Below, piece by piece: positions 34,383 to 47,175 of a stretch of DNA of 64,000 nt (position 1 is its first letter; every line of letters begins with the position of its first letter). The DNA is from Rhabditoides inermis (Eukaryota; Nematoda; Chromadorea; Rhabditida; Rhabditidae). The notes under the pieces are model-generated. The model saw only the letters and a list, made by a program, of their open reading frames with translations. It had not been told where the DNA came from and ran no database searches. The stretch is from NCBI GenBank assembly GCA_963966185.1, contig CAWZYM010000087.1:1046001-1110000 (forward strand), read 5' to 3'. A program made the translations under genes and the position numbers.

Positions 34383-36914
34383 TGACCGACCCCCGCTCTT
34401 AGCCTTGATATAGCATGTTTCGCACTTACCTGCCCACCCAATCACTAACACCCGTTACAAGGTGAGAGACGCCACTCTCGCACGCTGACACCCGAGAGAG
34501 TGCAGACGCGCGAGCAGCGAGAGATGCTGATCGAGTGAGAGGAGCAGGCAGTGAGAGAGAGAGAGAGAGTGAGCGACAAATTAGGTTCACCGAAACAGTG
34601 GGTGGAAACGGGACGGCGGCCACTTTTCGTCCACTCCCCTCCCCCATGTCAGTCAATTCATCAATGCGGTCTGTCCGCCTGTCAGCGTAGGGTTACTGTA
34701 GCCTGTATGGTCTGCCCGGTCTGCATGGACTCTGGTAGATATGTGTTATCTATGCTTTAGTGTGCTTTTGTTATCCAAATCAAATGAGAACGTACTCCTC
34801 ATATAACAATTCTGACGAGCACTGATGAAATAGTTTCTTAAATAACCATATTTAAACCATATTGGACTTTACACGATGTTCTGATGTGTTTGTGCCGTCT
34901 TGTCCTAACAAGACCAATATTGACAGTGTCTTGAATGGAGTGGTGAGTGAGTGGGTGGTGACCTCGGGAGGTGCTAATATGTGCGCGACCTTTCTGTTTC
35001 CGGCCGCCCCTTACTCTCTCTTGTCTCACTCTCTCCGCGCCCATTAGTGGAGCGCCAAGAATCACTCACTGCTCCCCGTTGGTTCTAGAATACTGTATTG
35101 ATTGTATTGAATTGACTGTATATCTGCCTAGACTGCTATTGACGGTAGTGATCAGTGTCGATCAGCTGAACATACGGCTGTACAGTTCAGTGATCAATTG
35201 ATCAGCCCGGGTCCGGCGGAGACGGCGGCGGCTGCTGTGCGGGCTCAGATTTCGTGTTTCGAGAGACGGTCTATTGAATAGCGGAGGGGGGTGAAGTGCA
35301 AACGTCCAACTCTCCCGTCCCCTCACTCTCTCAAAAGACTTCCCCACCTACTCCATCGATCGACCGTATTCACTATTCACCACCACTACTGCTACGTAAC
35401 TGTATTCGCTATTCATTCTCTTACGTGACGACAGGCGGCACGGTACGTTTCAGCTGTGGGATACGGTACTCCGGTATACGGTACGTTTCTGGGATACGGT
35501 ACGTTTCAGGGGCGGCGATGCGTTGGTGAAGAGAGCCGTCCGTTGACAGTCTCGATGAGGGGGCACTGTCATGGAGTCGCTCTCTTCACGAACGCATCGA
35601 TTATTGATTCATCGATTTTCTATTTTGATTCTATTGATTGATTGGTTTCCCCCAGGATCAAGACAGTGTGTAGAAGGCACTGATCAATGCTGTTTTCTAA
35701 ACCGTCTCAAGCGTCTCTAAGTTACGAACTGAAGTAAGTTCTCTACGTCACTCCCAAAATCGTCATTTTACGTCATTCCGTTGGCGATATTGAAGTGACG
35801 TACTACCTAGTAGGCAAGCTTTGTAAGTACGCATTCACGGTGAATAAAATAGGTCTTTTGTGTTTCCGTTGTTTTGTGTAGGCGTTGTTGTTGCTAGGAT
35901 TCCGGATTCGTGGATTGAATGTAAATCACGTTCGCACCACCGAATCCTGGGTGTCTAGTATCTCGGTGATTCTCCGACACTCGTATGCAAATAGAACTCT
36001 GTATATATTTCAAAGCTTTGACGAATTCGTCCGGCCTACACTTTTGACGCACTCCAGGCATCCTGAAAAGAGGAATTTATCGTCACGCTTGACTAGCCAT
36101 GACATGAAACATTCAATCATTCCATCTTACGGCATTCCATCATCTTCCTTTGCCCCCGAGTGGTCGGTCCCCCAGTTTATTTTCCCCCGTCGCACCCGCC
36201 AAGCCCGGTCTACGTGGAGAATTGCTGGATCAACGGTACCCGCTACATGTTCGCTGCTGGCTTTGGATTTTGAGGAATCCTCGGAGCACGGAGTTGAACC
36301 CGCCGAGTACACTTTCTACAATGGCTGTCGCGACGTCGACCTAAGCGTGAGACCAAGGACACCAACCCTCCTACAAGTCGGATGCCGACAAGAAGGAACC
36401 ACCGACAGATACTTCACGCAGACTAAACCCTTTGTGTTTCTTCTCCGTTGTTGTACTCTTGATATCGGCAGTAAATCAATTCAATCTTACGGCTGCAAAC
36501 AGCAAAGATTCTCTTTTAGAGTGATGACGCACTTTCTTCTACCGTAGCATCTAGGTAAATCCCATTATCACGACGCCCGGCTTATGGACCTCCCATTAGA
36601 CCGGCGGCGTCTGACTCTCACCATATCGCGCGCTATTTCTCATGCTTCTGGACCACCCATATCTCGCCAGATCTCGGAGTCGGCCTTAATATGTCTCTAT
36701 AGGGTGTGTCTTCACGCATCACTTGTGACAGCCATCTGTCAGCTATGAGCGATCGATTGGACAAGGTGCGAGAGCAGGGGTGAGAGAGTGTGGGAAATGG
36801 AGAGAGTCAGACACTACCGTAATCGGCGCTGGCGATCGCGATTGGCGCATCGCGCGCGAGTGGGGAGAGGAGAGAGGAGAGAGGAGAGAGGAGAGAGGAG
36901 AGAGGAGAGAGGAG

Positions 36915-36951
<37 letters not shown>

Positions 36952-37020
36952 GGGACTGGATGTGTCAATGCAAACACTATATGTTTTACGAAGACGCGAC
37001 AACCACAAACAAAACAAGTG
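32747..37020. other. Gene-poor, repeat-rich interval
   Basis: About 4.3 kb between the chemoreceptor poly(A) signal and the flp-15 3' end. CT/GA microsatellites lie at about 33655-33725, 33851-33925, 34328-34378, 34550-34570 and 36860-36948 (the last a GAGAGGA array). TACGGTA-type motifs cluster at 35440-35510. The longest open frame (35885-36547) has no recognisable domain or splice structure, and a Lys/Glu-rich stretch with a stop at 33190-33486 looks degenerate. No gene is supported. Confidence 0.6.
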
Positions 37021-37139
37021 TTTATTGTGGGTGAGAGAGTGAATAGACGAGAGGCTGGGCTGGTTGGCTAGGGGGCAATCACAGGTGGTCCGCTTAGGTG
37101 GTGGTACGCTTGGCTGTGCGGGTCCGTGATTGCGGGTAT

Positions 37140-38130
37140 TCAGATGAGGAAGTAGTAGGGTTGACGGAAGTGGAGCTCCTCGTCCTCATGAGATGAACGC
37201 TTGCCGAACCTCATCGGACCTGCAAATGGTAAGTTAGACAAAGAAAACCAGGTAAACACAAAATACAATGTAATACAATCTTATCTGATGTCACTCTATA
37301 AATTCCACTCATTTCCTATTCTGCAGGTAACATGTAAAATGATAATGTAAAAGAGTTTTGCCAATATAATCACATAAAACAACGGAATAGCAACATACAG
37401 TTCAATATCTGCCATATCCTGTTAGCTATGCCCATACATTCGTGTATGTTACATCACGGCAGATAAACATTGTTATTACTATATTATACTGTCATGGTTG
37501 TCACATACCCGACGGCCCGGCCTTTCTCTTCCCGAAGCGCATCGGTCCCTGCGGTCGGCCCTTCTTCACCACTGAAAAACGTGTATTATTATTATTATTA
37601 TTATTTATTATCAATACATTTTTCAGGTAAAACTCTATATCTATATTTAACTGATAGAAAGTAATTATCGAAGAGTCCCTATAGTTTGACAGGAATCTGA
37701 AATGGCGTGCAGTCACTATTTGCTATGAGAATGTGAAAACGCGCATTTCCTGTTTTCTAGAATGAATAGTTAATAGTAGTACTACTACTGATTCCAGTGG
37801 GCCTGTACCTTTCTATGGAAAAAATCATAATTCCATTTTTTCAGGAATCCCATTTTTATGTCTTTTCTCACTTTTCTGCTTCCCCTCAAGTACTGGGTAT
37901 TGCGTTGTTTCATGAGATCGTTTTGCATGTACTCTCACGTTAGTATGTCTCTACTTCAGAATAGGAAGTAAGTGGGATGTTTGTACGCGATGAACTACCC
38001 ACATAGATTGTAGCTTGTCTACTTCCGGAAGATGACCACTAGTTATTCAATTTTGTACTTTGTACTCTGTATTGCCTGGTTTCTCAGAACTTCATGTTGC
38101 GAGTAGTTTGGAAATGTCAAAGTGACATGT

Positions 38131-38187
<57 letters not shown>

Positions 38188-38626
38188 GGGCAGCTCATTC
38201 AAATGAGAGCATCAATTTCGGATGCTGATTCGGTTAAGTCTTCGAGATAATAGTAATACTACTAGTAGGGTTTTGTATTTCAGGCGTCTCATCTTCCTCT
38301 TTCTCTTCTCTCTCTCTCTCTCTCTCTCTCCTCTATCTTTCTTGTGATACTCTATTTGATACTCTATAAACAACATAATGAAAAGAAAACATGAAACCCA
38401 CGAGGCAAAGTGAATTCCGCATCCAAATCGTCGTAATCTGAAAACAAACGAGTTAATAAATTCTTTTTTTTTATTCTCAAAACTGAATTACGACCAACAT
38501 TTTGTAATTAGTATGGAAATCGTAAACGTGAACTATTTTCGATGTAGTGTGTGCATGTGATTTACAAGGATTTCCCATAGGTGAAGGAGGTATTGTGCAG
38601 GGTTGCGTGAGCTATAGGTCGAGAGA

Positions 38627-38673
<47 letters not shown>

Positions 38674-40113
38674 ATCCTTCACTCACCCCATACAGACACC
38701 CCATAACTCCCGCATTTCAATGAGCTAATGCGGAGGATGGAGGGGGCAACGCGCGGATTTGCAATGCAATGTCTATATCGCCACGGAATAATAATATTGC
38801 ATATTTTGAGGGCTACGGTGGATGTGTGCCGTCAGATTTGTTGTTTTCCACCTGCCACACCTATTGTTGGGTCGAATTCGGTGTCCTGGCCGAATTTTGG
38901 ATGTCAAGCGTGAATCTCATTGATACATATCCAGACTATTCCAGGACGCTGCCCGCTTTCACATGCACATGTACCGTAGTCATCGTGAATGCATGGAAAG
39001 TGCCGGAATCATGTTGCGCTCATCGCGACCTTCTTTTTGAGATGAAAGGCTGCGAATAGCGTCATCTGACTTGACGAAATGACGTCGTGTCAAGAGCTCG
39101 ATGAAACTTGAGGGAGAGAGAGATTCGAGGATTTGCTGCGATTTTGAGTGGTCTCTTGGAGAGAGGTGCTATTAGGAGAATTCTATTCACGAGTCGACCT
39201 TTGCGCACTACTCTCATGCATTCTCTCGCGCGCCCCCGCCTTTTTCGATGTTCACAAATAATGTGGTTTGCTTCCAGGCACCCCAGCCCGTTTCAGCTTT
39301 CACGATATGTGCTGCTAAGGAGCCAAGAACAGGGAACTGGGAATGTATTTGATTCTACGCATAAGTCGCGCGCTGTGGGCTAGATCAGAGGACAGCTAGC
39401 AATTGCATGCATAAAAATATGTTTAAAAATATGAAGCTGGGGCAACTCTTATTCAGAAGTGGTGACAAACGGCACATATAGACCGTTTTTCTCACTCACT
39501 TTTATCTCGTTTCGGGTGATGAGATTGCACTTTCCCTACATAGATCATGTTAACTCTGATTTCTGGGGAGAGTGCGGTTGTACCGGTCGCAGGGATACGG
39601 ACCGACGACGGGGGCTGCTGTCTCCCGAGCATCTTATTGTATCTCCTTCTCTTATCCCGTGTTATCACCAAAATTCATATGAATAAACTATATATATAAC
39701 AAGAGAGTGTGGACGGTTAGCGCGCCGTATTTCGAGCTGTCAGCGAGATGGAATACTATCGCTCTGGCATATTCGCCTTGTTTTGAGAGTATGTAGTGCT
39801 GGATTTGTCAAAGCGCCGTGAGGTAGGCGGAATTTGTTTTTTTTTATCTTTTTTTCTTTATTGCAACTAAGGGAAAGGGAGTACTAACACAACACACAAA
39901 TTCATATGTCATATGAAACCTGTGCATATGAAACCATGTGCAGTGGAGAAGGTATGCTACAGTGTTGTATCTATGATATGTCGCATGATACAGTACGTAC
40001 ACTTCAGTACATATTTTACAGTATCCTAGAAACACTATGATGTGCAGGTTTTGCTCACCTGCGAATGCGAGGGCGACGAGGACAGCGACGAGCAGCAATC
40101 GAAGCACGTACAT
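37140..40113 (-). CDS. flp-15: FLP-15-type FMRFamide-like neuropeptide precursor
   Basis: Secreted neuropeptide precursor. Four exons (40059-40113, 38402-38437, 37509-37571, 37140-37219) give 77 residues. A signal peptide (YVLRLLLVAVLVALAFA) is followed by a short acidic spacer ending FTLPLVKK, then GRPQGPMRFGKR and KAGPSGPMRFGKR, then an acidic C-terminus ending QPYYFLI. Cleavage at KK/KR and amidation at the Gly would yield two RFamides. C. elegans FLP-15 gives GGPQGPLRF-amide and RGPSGPLRF-amide, so order, PQGP/PSGP cores and spacing match, with Met for Leu. The splice junction falls inside the second peptide (SG|PMRF). AATAAA on the minus strand is at 37021-37026. All phases agree (234 nt). 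FLP-15 peptides act through G-protein-coupled receptors. Confidence 0.9.
38130..38671. repeat. CT microsatellites in flp-15 introns
   Basis: Three CT tracts at about 38132-38185, 38304-38330 and 38632-38671 flank the tiny 36-bp exon 38402-38437 on both sides. On the sense (minus) strand they are GA-rich. No separate gene is supported in the long first intron (38438-40058). Confidence 0.85.
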
Positions 40114-41228
40114 ACTTGTGTGAGCTGAAATGGATACGGTAGGTGGTACTGGGCTACGGTAGATACGACGCAACTACGGTAGTAGCAAAGACGTACCTGA
40201 GGGTGTTGGTAGCTAGAAGTGAGGAGAGAGGTGGGTGTGAGTGCGCGGTGGGAGGCTTCTGCCTCCGTCCCGCCCACTTTTGGAAATAGAAAGAGGGTGA
40301 GAGAAAGAGAGGAAGGAGGGAGATAGATAGAGAGAGAAATAGAGACAGAAAAGAGAGATAGAGAGGTGGAGAAAGCTTTCTGGCCTTCCGCACTCATTAT
40401 GAGTTTACGACGTGCTTATGATGTTGTTTGGTTGAGAAGCGTGAACGAACCTCAGACTACTTTCACTTCCTAGCATTGGTAGAGAGACAGTCAGACTGAC
40501 AGGTTCCGGAAGTATATATACCGCGATTACCACAGATTGCAGAAATGGACAGAAATCGCGGAACCGTAATGTATTCGACACAGGCACTAGTCACAGAGAT
40601 TGTACAACAAAAGTTGCACATGAAATGTTGTTGCCCACTTTGTTTATGTTTTTTGTTTGTTTAGTCAGTTAAAGTGTTCCTCAAAAACAGACTCTCAGAT
40701 CACGACGACATCAGCAGAGGCAGATCGGACTTCCATGGTGCTGTGGTCCTTCTGTTTGCGAGTTTATCATAATATTCACTGAACAACGACAATGGTGTCT
40801 CGAGGAGGCTCGGATAGCATCTTCCCAACAAGTAAGGGGTTTCTCTCGAGTCCATTTGACGTTTGTTTCTCGGAACAAACAAAGTGAAGAAATTATTGAG
40901 CAATGATCTATGAAATTTGAGAACTCGTGTTTTTTCACCACCTGCGGAAATTTGACTAGAAGATTTGTGGTTCACTAAAAGCGCAAACTCAAGCACTAGG
41001 CAACGAGAAGTTTTGTGTTTTTTGGTGATAGTTTAGACTATATACAACATTTTTCATTAATTTTGAAACATGATGTATACAAAACTTACAGAACCATATT
41101 CTATGTGTAGTGGTGTAGAAAACGACATGACTACCTGAAACGAGAGATGAAAAAAAGAAGAAAAAAAAGAGTTAAATATATGAAAAGAAGAAAAAGAAAA
41201 AGAAAAAAGAAAAAGAGAGGAAGAGAGG

Positions 41229-41289
<61 letters not shown>

Positions 41290-41803
41290 AGAAATAATTG
41301 AAGGTGTAACACTTGTTTGCAACTATATTGATACTAAGTACAACACTTTTCAAACTATATTTTGAAATAATTCAATACATTGAAAATCTTTTTTTCTAAA
41401 GGCTTTATTATTTTCCTGAGTTATGCTCGTTCTGGCTGTAATATTTTCCGTACTATGAACACTTGTGCCCGGTGACCCGAGCTGCGATGCGTCGAATTTT
41501 CTTCGATTTTTGTTTTTTTGGCCGTTTTTACTTTTGATACGTTTCAATAATTGTTTATTTTTATTATTCATGTTGATCATTCAGATCACGGGTTTTGCTC
41601 CACGGCGTTGCTGCTGTGGAATACGGTGTATTAGTGACGTTTTTTGTAATTTCGTCATTCACACATCACAGCCAAGCCAATCGTTCCCCACGGCTGTTTT
41701 CACCTAAAAATTGAGGTGAGCAATTGCATTCATGCTATGTATACATAAATCTTTTTCTTATACATATTCACATGTGGTTTCCAGTCTGATCGGTGCAGCG
41801 TGA
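40114..41803. other. Divergent intergenic region upstream of flp-15 and cdk-12
   Basis: About 1.7 kb holding both promoters. Clustered TACGGTA/CTACGGTAG motifs lie just upstream of flp-15 (40135-40190). GA-rich runs lie at 40290-40370 and an A/GA-rich block at 41140-41286, including (GA)n at 41235-41286. No coding exon seen. TTTCCAG at 41776-41783 may be the trans-splice or first-intron acceptor for cdk-12. Confidence 0.55.
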
Positions 41804-44800
41804 TATGTCCCAGCAGTCTCGCTGGTCGACACTCACTGCCCAGCCAGGCGTCTCCGCCGAAATTAACGGCGAACACAAGAAGAAGTGAGCCATATTTAAT
41901 TAGTTGTATTTTATTTACAGCGTTAATATCCGTTTTTAGGATTGGATACGAGTCTGTGAGCGACGAGAGCAATCCCAACTCGAACACGCCCACTCCTTCC
42001 ACCATGGCACCCGAGAACGGCAAGGACAAGTGCGAAGGTGCGCAGTATTTTGTGTATTTAATAATACAAGTTGTAATAATAATGTATTCAGAAGTGGCAA
42101 TGGACATTGACACGTCGCGCACGCCGTCTCCCCAACGTGCGCGGAAGGATTCGCGGTCGCAGTCAACCAAGCGTGAGAAGGAGCGCAGTGAGAAGCACCG
42201 CCGACGCAGCAGCTCCCACGCGCATACCCCGCCTCTGTGAGTGATTATTTTTTGTTATGTTTTTAAATGTTGATCTTTAGGGATGATTTGTTGTCCCATC
42301 GGAAAGAGTCGAGGCGGTAAGTTGCGCCTCTCACACCACCTCTCACATGTCTGTCGCTCGCCTCTAGGGTGCTTGGTTTTTATAATGGTGGCGGTTCCGA
42401 AAAAAATACCTATGTTCTTCTCTCCCATTCACACATTGTGTTGTTGTTCATGCACTTATGCGTATGTTTCAGCAATCGTCGATCGCGTTCTCGGTCAAGG
42501 TCGCGTTCGCGGAGTCGCCGTGATCGGCGACGCGATTCGCGCTCGCCGTCGCCTCGCGATAGAAGAAAGAGCAGCTACGGACGGGACAGCCGAAAAAGCA
42601 GCAGCAAGAAGAGGTGCGTGTTTTCCTTCTCCTCTTGTAACATATCGATTTTTAGCCGTCGTGACCGCTCTCCACCTCAATCGTCGCGGCGAAAGAGCAA
42701 GAGAAGACACTCGACGAGTGATTCGGACGACGACTTGGGCATGCTGCAGCAGAAGAACACGCTGTTCGGCGAGATTGCTCGCACCCACGGCGACGAGACG
42801 GTCAAGGGCGTGCAGAAAAAGCGGGAGGCCAAGAAGAAGGTCAGCTCTCTCTCTCTCTCTCCTCCTCGCTTTCTCCCAACTCTAAAACATTTTTTTCAGA
42901 AGTCGAAGAAGACGCGGCACAGCAGCTCTAGCAGCTCGAGCAGCGACACGGAGGTGACGCGCAAGGCGCCGGAGGCCCCGGTCGTGCCGCAGATGGTCGT
43001 GCCGGCCGCCTTCCCGCCCCCGCCCAACCCCATGCTCATGGGAATGTCCATGTCTTACGGACAGGTAAGCAGAAAGAGAGAGAGAGAGAGAAAGATGGCA
43101 GGTGTGATTTGCAAATCACGTTATATGTGCGTGTTTCGAGTGGAATTACAATGGGTAAGTGAAGCATGTTCAGGTGGCAGCGTACGCGGCTCCGTTCGGC
43201 TTCGCGATGCCTCCTCCCGTGCCGCCGCCGCCCATCCCCGGCGCGGCCGGCCTGCTCCCGCCCCCGCCACTCCCGCCCATGCCCCATGGGGTGAGTGATG
43301 GAATTTATAATTCATTCATTGTATCAATTTATAATTACTGTTTCAGATTCCCCCTCCTCCTCCTCCGGCGCCCGCCCCGCCGCCGCCGTCGGTGAGCGTT
43401 GTGGTGACTGCGTCGTCGTCGTCGACGTCCTCGACCACCTCCAGAATCACGGCCCTTCCCATGCCCAATGTGGCTAACGTGAAGCGACGATGGGAGAGGC
43501 CGATGTGAGTATTGCATATGTTTGTTTGATGTTTGACATGTGCGTGTTTCAGTGTGTTGTCGAAGACGCGCCGCAACGTGCAGCCGGACTGGGGCGCTGG
43601 CTACCTCGAGAAGTACGAGGTGCTGGACCAGGTCGGAGAGGGCACCTACGGACAGGTGTACAAGGCAAAGGACAAGGCGAGCGGTGAGTTGGGGTTGGGG
43701 ATTATAAAATATTGGATTGAATCTCTATTTTATTTAATGTTTTAATCGTACCCGTTCCAGGCGAGCGCGTGGCGCTGAAGAAGGTGCGTCTGGAGAACGA
43801 GAAGGAGGGCTTTCCGATCACGGCGGTGCGCGAGATCAAGATCCTGCGCCAGCTCGACCACAAGAACATTGTGCGCCTGCACGACATTGTCACCGACCAG
43901 AAGCACGCCAAGGACCTCAGGAGGAGCAAGGGTGCGTTGAGAGTAGATTCGATCAGAATCAGAAGACAATTCAATTGTGTTGTTTCAGTGTCGTTCTACC
44001 TGGTATTCGAGTACGTCGATCACGACCTAATGGGCCTTCTCGAATCGCAGTTTGTCACCAACCTCACCGATGAACAGGTGAGTGTATCGATTTATGGATT
44101 TGTTTGGATCGATGTTGATTGTCAACTTGCAGGTGTGCGGTCTGTTCAAGCAGCTTTTGGAGGGTTTGGCGTACTGCCACGGCGTCAACTTTCTGCACCG
44201 CGACATCAAGTGCAGCAACATTTTGATCAACAACCGCGGCGAGATTAAGCTGGCCGACTTTGGACTGGCGCGATACTATCACGAGGACGTGGACAGGGGC
44301 TACACGAACCGCGTCATTACGTTATGGTGAGTACTGTAGATATCGATTTTTCGAAATCTTAAAAGTGAAAGCGTGATCAGCCTCTTTGAAACTTGTGATT
44401 TTTTCGAAACTTTCGAAGTGATCTGTGATCCAATAATGCGAGTGGTTTGCAGTAGTTTGTGGTTATGTTTCATGTGCTTTTTTTCAGGTACCGGCCGCCC
44501 GAGTTGCTGCTGGGCGAGGAGAAGTACGGTCCGGCGATAGACGTGTGGAGTGTGGGATGTATACTGGGCGAGCTGTTCACTCGCAAGCCCCTCTTCCAGG
44601 GACACAACGAACCCGTCCAGCTAGAGTTGATATCCAAGGTGAGGGGGAAGAGGAGAGGGGGGGGCGTTACTTTTCCTTGTATATTCATAGATGTTTGTTG
44701 TATTCCGAGAGTGAACACGCTTGTCTTCAGCTGTGCGGCTCTCCGACGCCGGAGATGTGGCCGGACGTGGTGAACCTGCCGCTGTACAACACGATGCGCC

Positions 44801-45876
44801 CGCGCCGCATCTGGCCGCGCGTGCTGCGCGAGCAGTTCGGATTGTGAGTTTGTAAAATTATTATTATACAACTCGATGCAATCTTCGTGATTCGAACTGG
44901 CAATTAATCCATCGTTGAATACGTTGTGTTGCAGCATCAGTCGCGGCGCGCTCGATCTGATGGACAAGCTGTTGTCGATGGACCCGCGCAAGAGGCTGAC
45001 GTGCCGCGAGGCTCTCCAACACGACTGGATACGCGCCCTCGACACGAAGATCTACCGGCCCATCGAGCTGCCCCTACACCAGGTGAGCGGGTTATTTAAA
45101 ATCAATGTTTTATATTATTATGGAGTCACCCCCCACTAACGACAAGATTTCAAGATTTTATATTAGTTTACATAAACATGATAGTATATAAAAATTTTGT
45201 CGGGGTAAATACAGTTGGATCGATATTGCTTGATTGCAGGACTGCCACGAGTTGTGGAGCAAGAAGCAGAAGCGCGCGCGTGCCGCCGAAGCGCAGGCCG
45301 GCACTTCCCGACCGCCCCAGCCCGATCTGCACAGGAGTGAGTCACTAATCGATAATCGATTGATTGTTTTTTTGTATCGTGTTGTGATAGCGGTGCTAAT
45401 GCGAGTTGTAGTGTTGACGGAGGCGCGGGAGCGCATGAGTCGCAATCCATCAGACACACAGCTCTTTTGCGAGGTGGTGCGCCAGCTGCCCGAGCAGGTA
45501 TATCGATTGCTTTGACGATATCGATTGATTTATTGATTTTTTGTAGGACGTGTCTCGTTTGGCAAGGGAGACTCTGCCTGCCAACTGGCCTGTTCCACCG
45601 GGAATGTCGTCGCGCCAGACACTGCTCAATTTCATCCAGAATCGTGGGTCGATGTTATTATTATTATTATTATGTTGTTTATTGTTTGTTTTGTGTTGTG
45701 TAATAACTGTGTATCAAGCTCTGCTTGAGTGTTTGCGTGAGCGCGGTCCGATTACAATGAAAATGAAATAAATGCGTTTGAATCGGACCGCTATGTGGAT
45801 TTTAGGTGGCGCGCCTCATGCTCACCAAGCGCCGCCGCCCCTACCGCCTGTGCCGCCCCAGCACTACCATCGCTGA
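41804..45876 (+). CDS. cdk-12: Cyclin-dependent kinase 12 (CDK12)
   Basis: Transcription-elongation kinase that with cyclin K phosphorylates the RNA polymerase II C-terminal domain in the nucleus. Twenty exons from 41804-41884 to 45806-45876 sum to 2,472 nt, 823 residues. The N-terminal half is Arg/Ser-rich (exons 42092-42236, 42473-42613, 42656-42839) and then Pro-rich (43174-43290, 43347-43504), as in CDK12/13. The kinase domain begins at [18 protein letters not shown]. It has [10 protein letters not shown] with the catalytic Lys, the cyclin-binding helix [24 protein letters not shown], the T-loop [16 protein letters not shown] and [13 protein letters not shown], then [24 protein letters not shown] CDK12 extension. 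The tail is proline-rich ([16 protein letters not shown]). The PITAIRE signature reads PITAVRE here. Start follows a 3' splice-like TTTCCAG by 20 bp. Confidence 0.95.
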
Positions 45877-47085
45877 TTGGAGGAGAGAACCAAGGTATGC
45901 CCCGCCCACTCTCACCACGCCCCTCCCATTCCCACCCCACCCTCCCGATCCAACTCCTCAATTGCAAGTGATGTTTTTTGTACTGTTTGGGTAGAGTATT
46001 TTATCCGTTGTCTTGTTGAAGTGTATTATTTATATTTCCACATTTTCTGCATAGGTTGTTATAGAGATGTATTGATGAAATGTTTGTGAATTGATATAGA
46101 TAGTCGTGTTTTGAGTTTTGATTTCTCTCTTTCTCCACTCTCCATTGACCCCCTTTCTTCCAGTCCCCCTTTGAAGTGTTGTTGCTCCAACATATAAATG
46201 CGTGAAATGGAAGCGAATATAAGAGTGCGAAAAATGAGGGATTTGTATTCCCTGCCAGATATATCTTGGTGCGGGATGGATGGATTGGATGGGAAGATGG
46301 ACCGACCGGGAGAGAAGGTGAGTATGTTTGGGAATTCTGCGATCTAGTGGAGGAATGTGGAATTGGGTAGATGTGTTGTAGCGTGTTGTAGATATTTATA
46401 TGGAGTGTGGATTGAGAATACTATTCGTGTCATGTGGAGTATTTTTCATTGAGGATTTTTGAGCATGGAAGTGGCGGATTGTTATAATGGGTTTTTGCTT
46501 AGGTATTTGACAGTCAAGTGTCAATAGAGTAGGTGTGGATTGCATATTATCGGGATGCGTTTATCTCAATCAATCAATCAATGTGGAATCATCTTGCGTT
46601 TAGATATTATCATCATAGAATGCAAGGATTATGTACCGAAAAATCACTTTTGATGCAGGAAGTTTTTTTTTTTAAATATTTTCCCGAGGCTGAGGTTGCG
46701 TTCTGAGATATTCCGTATGATGACGCGTTCTGTGGTAGCTTTTCGCGAGGCTTGACGGTGTTCCCGTATTCCGTAACATTCTTGTCAGGTTCTCCTTCCG
46801 TCGAATCGTTCCATCCTATCCTCCATCCACCAAGATATCACTCTCTTATCCGAACACCTCATATTCGCTTCCATTTTCGCGTTTGTCTGTGAATGTTGAA
46901 AACCTTTTGCATTTGATACTAATGTTCTCTCTTCAGGTGGTCTCCTCCCCGTTCCCGTCTCTCTTTCTACACTGGTCTGCTCCTAACCGAGACAAAGTGA
47001 CTTGTGATTGTTTTGTGTTGATTAGTGCTGTGAATCTACACGTTTGTTATCAGTGATGTTTCAATGTTTTATATATTTATTTTCA
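45877..47085. other. Convergent intergenic region
   Basis: About 1.2 kb between the 3' ends of cdk-12 and the MPLKIP-like gene. AT-rich, with short random frames only and no transposon, repeat or RNA gene recognised. Confidence 0.55.
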
Positions 47086-47175
47086 TAAATTACAACGGAT
47101 TGGAACAAGATGCAACAAGACACAATTTTTATACGGTAGGAGAGAGGAGGTATAGAGAAGAGGATACCTGTCTGA

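Noticed and set aside
35885..36547. 220-codon open frame
   Set aside because: No recognisable domain, no signal or splice support, and composition like the surrounding non-coding DNA.
38769..39059. 97-codon Cys-containing frame on the plus strand
   Set aside because: Lies in the flp-15 intron without splice sites, signal peptide or promoter evidence; likely chance.
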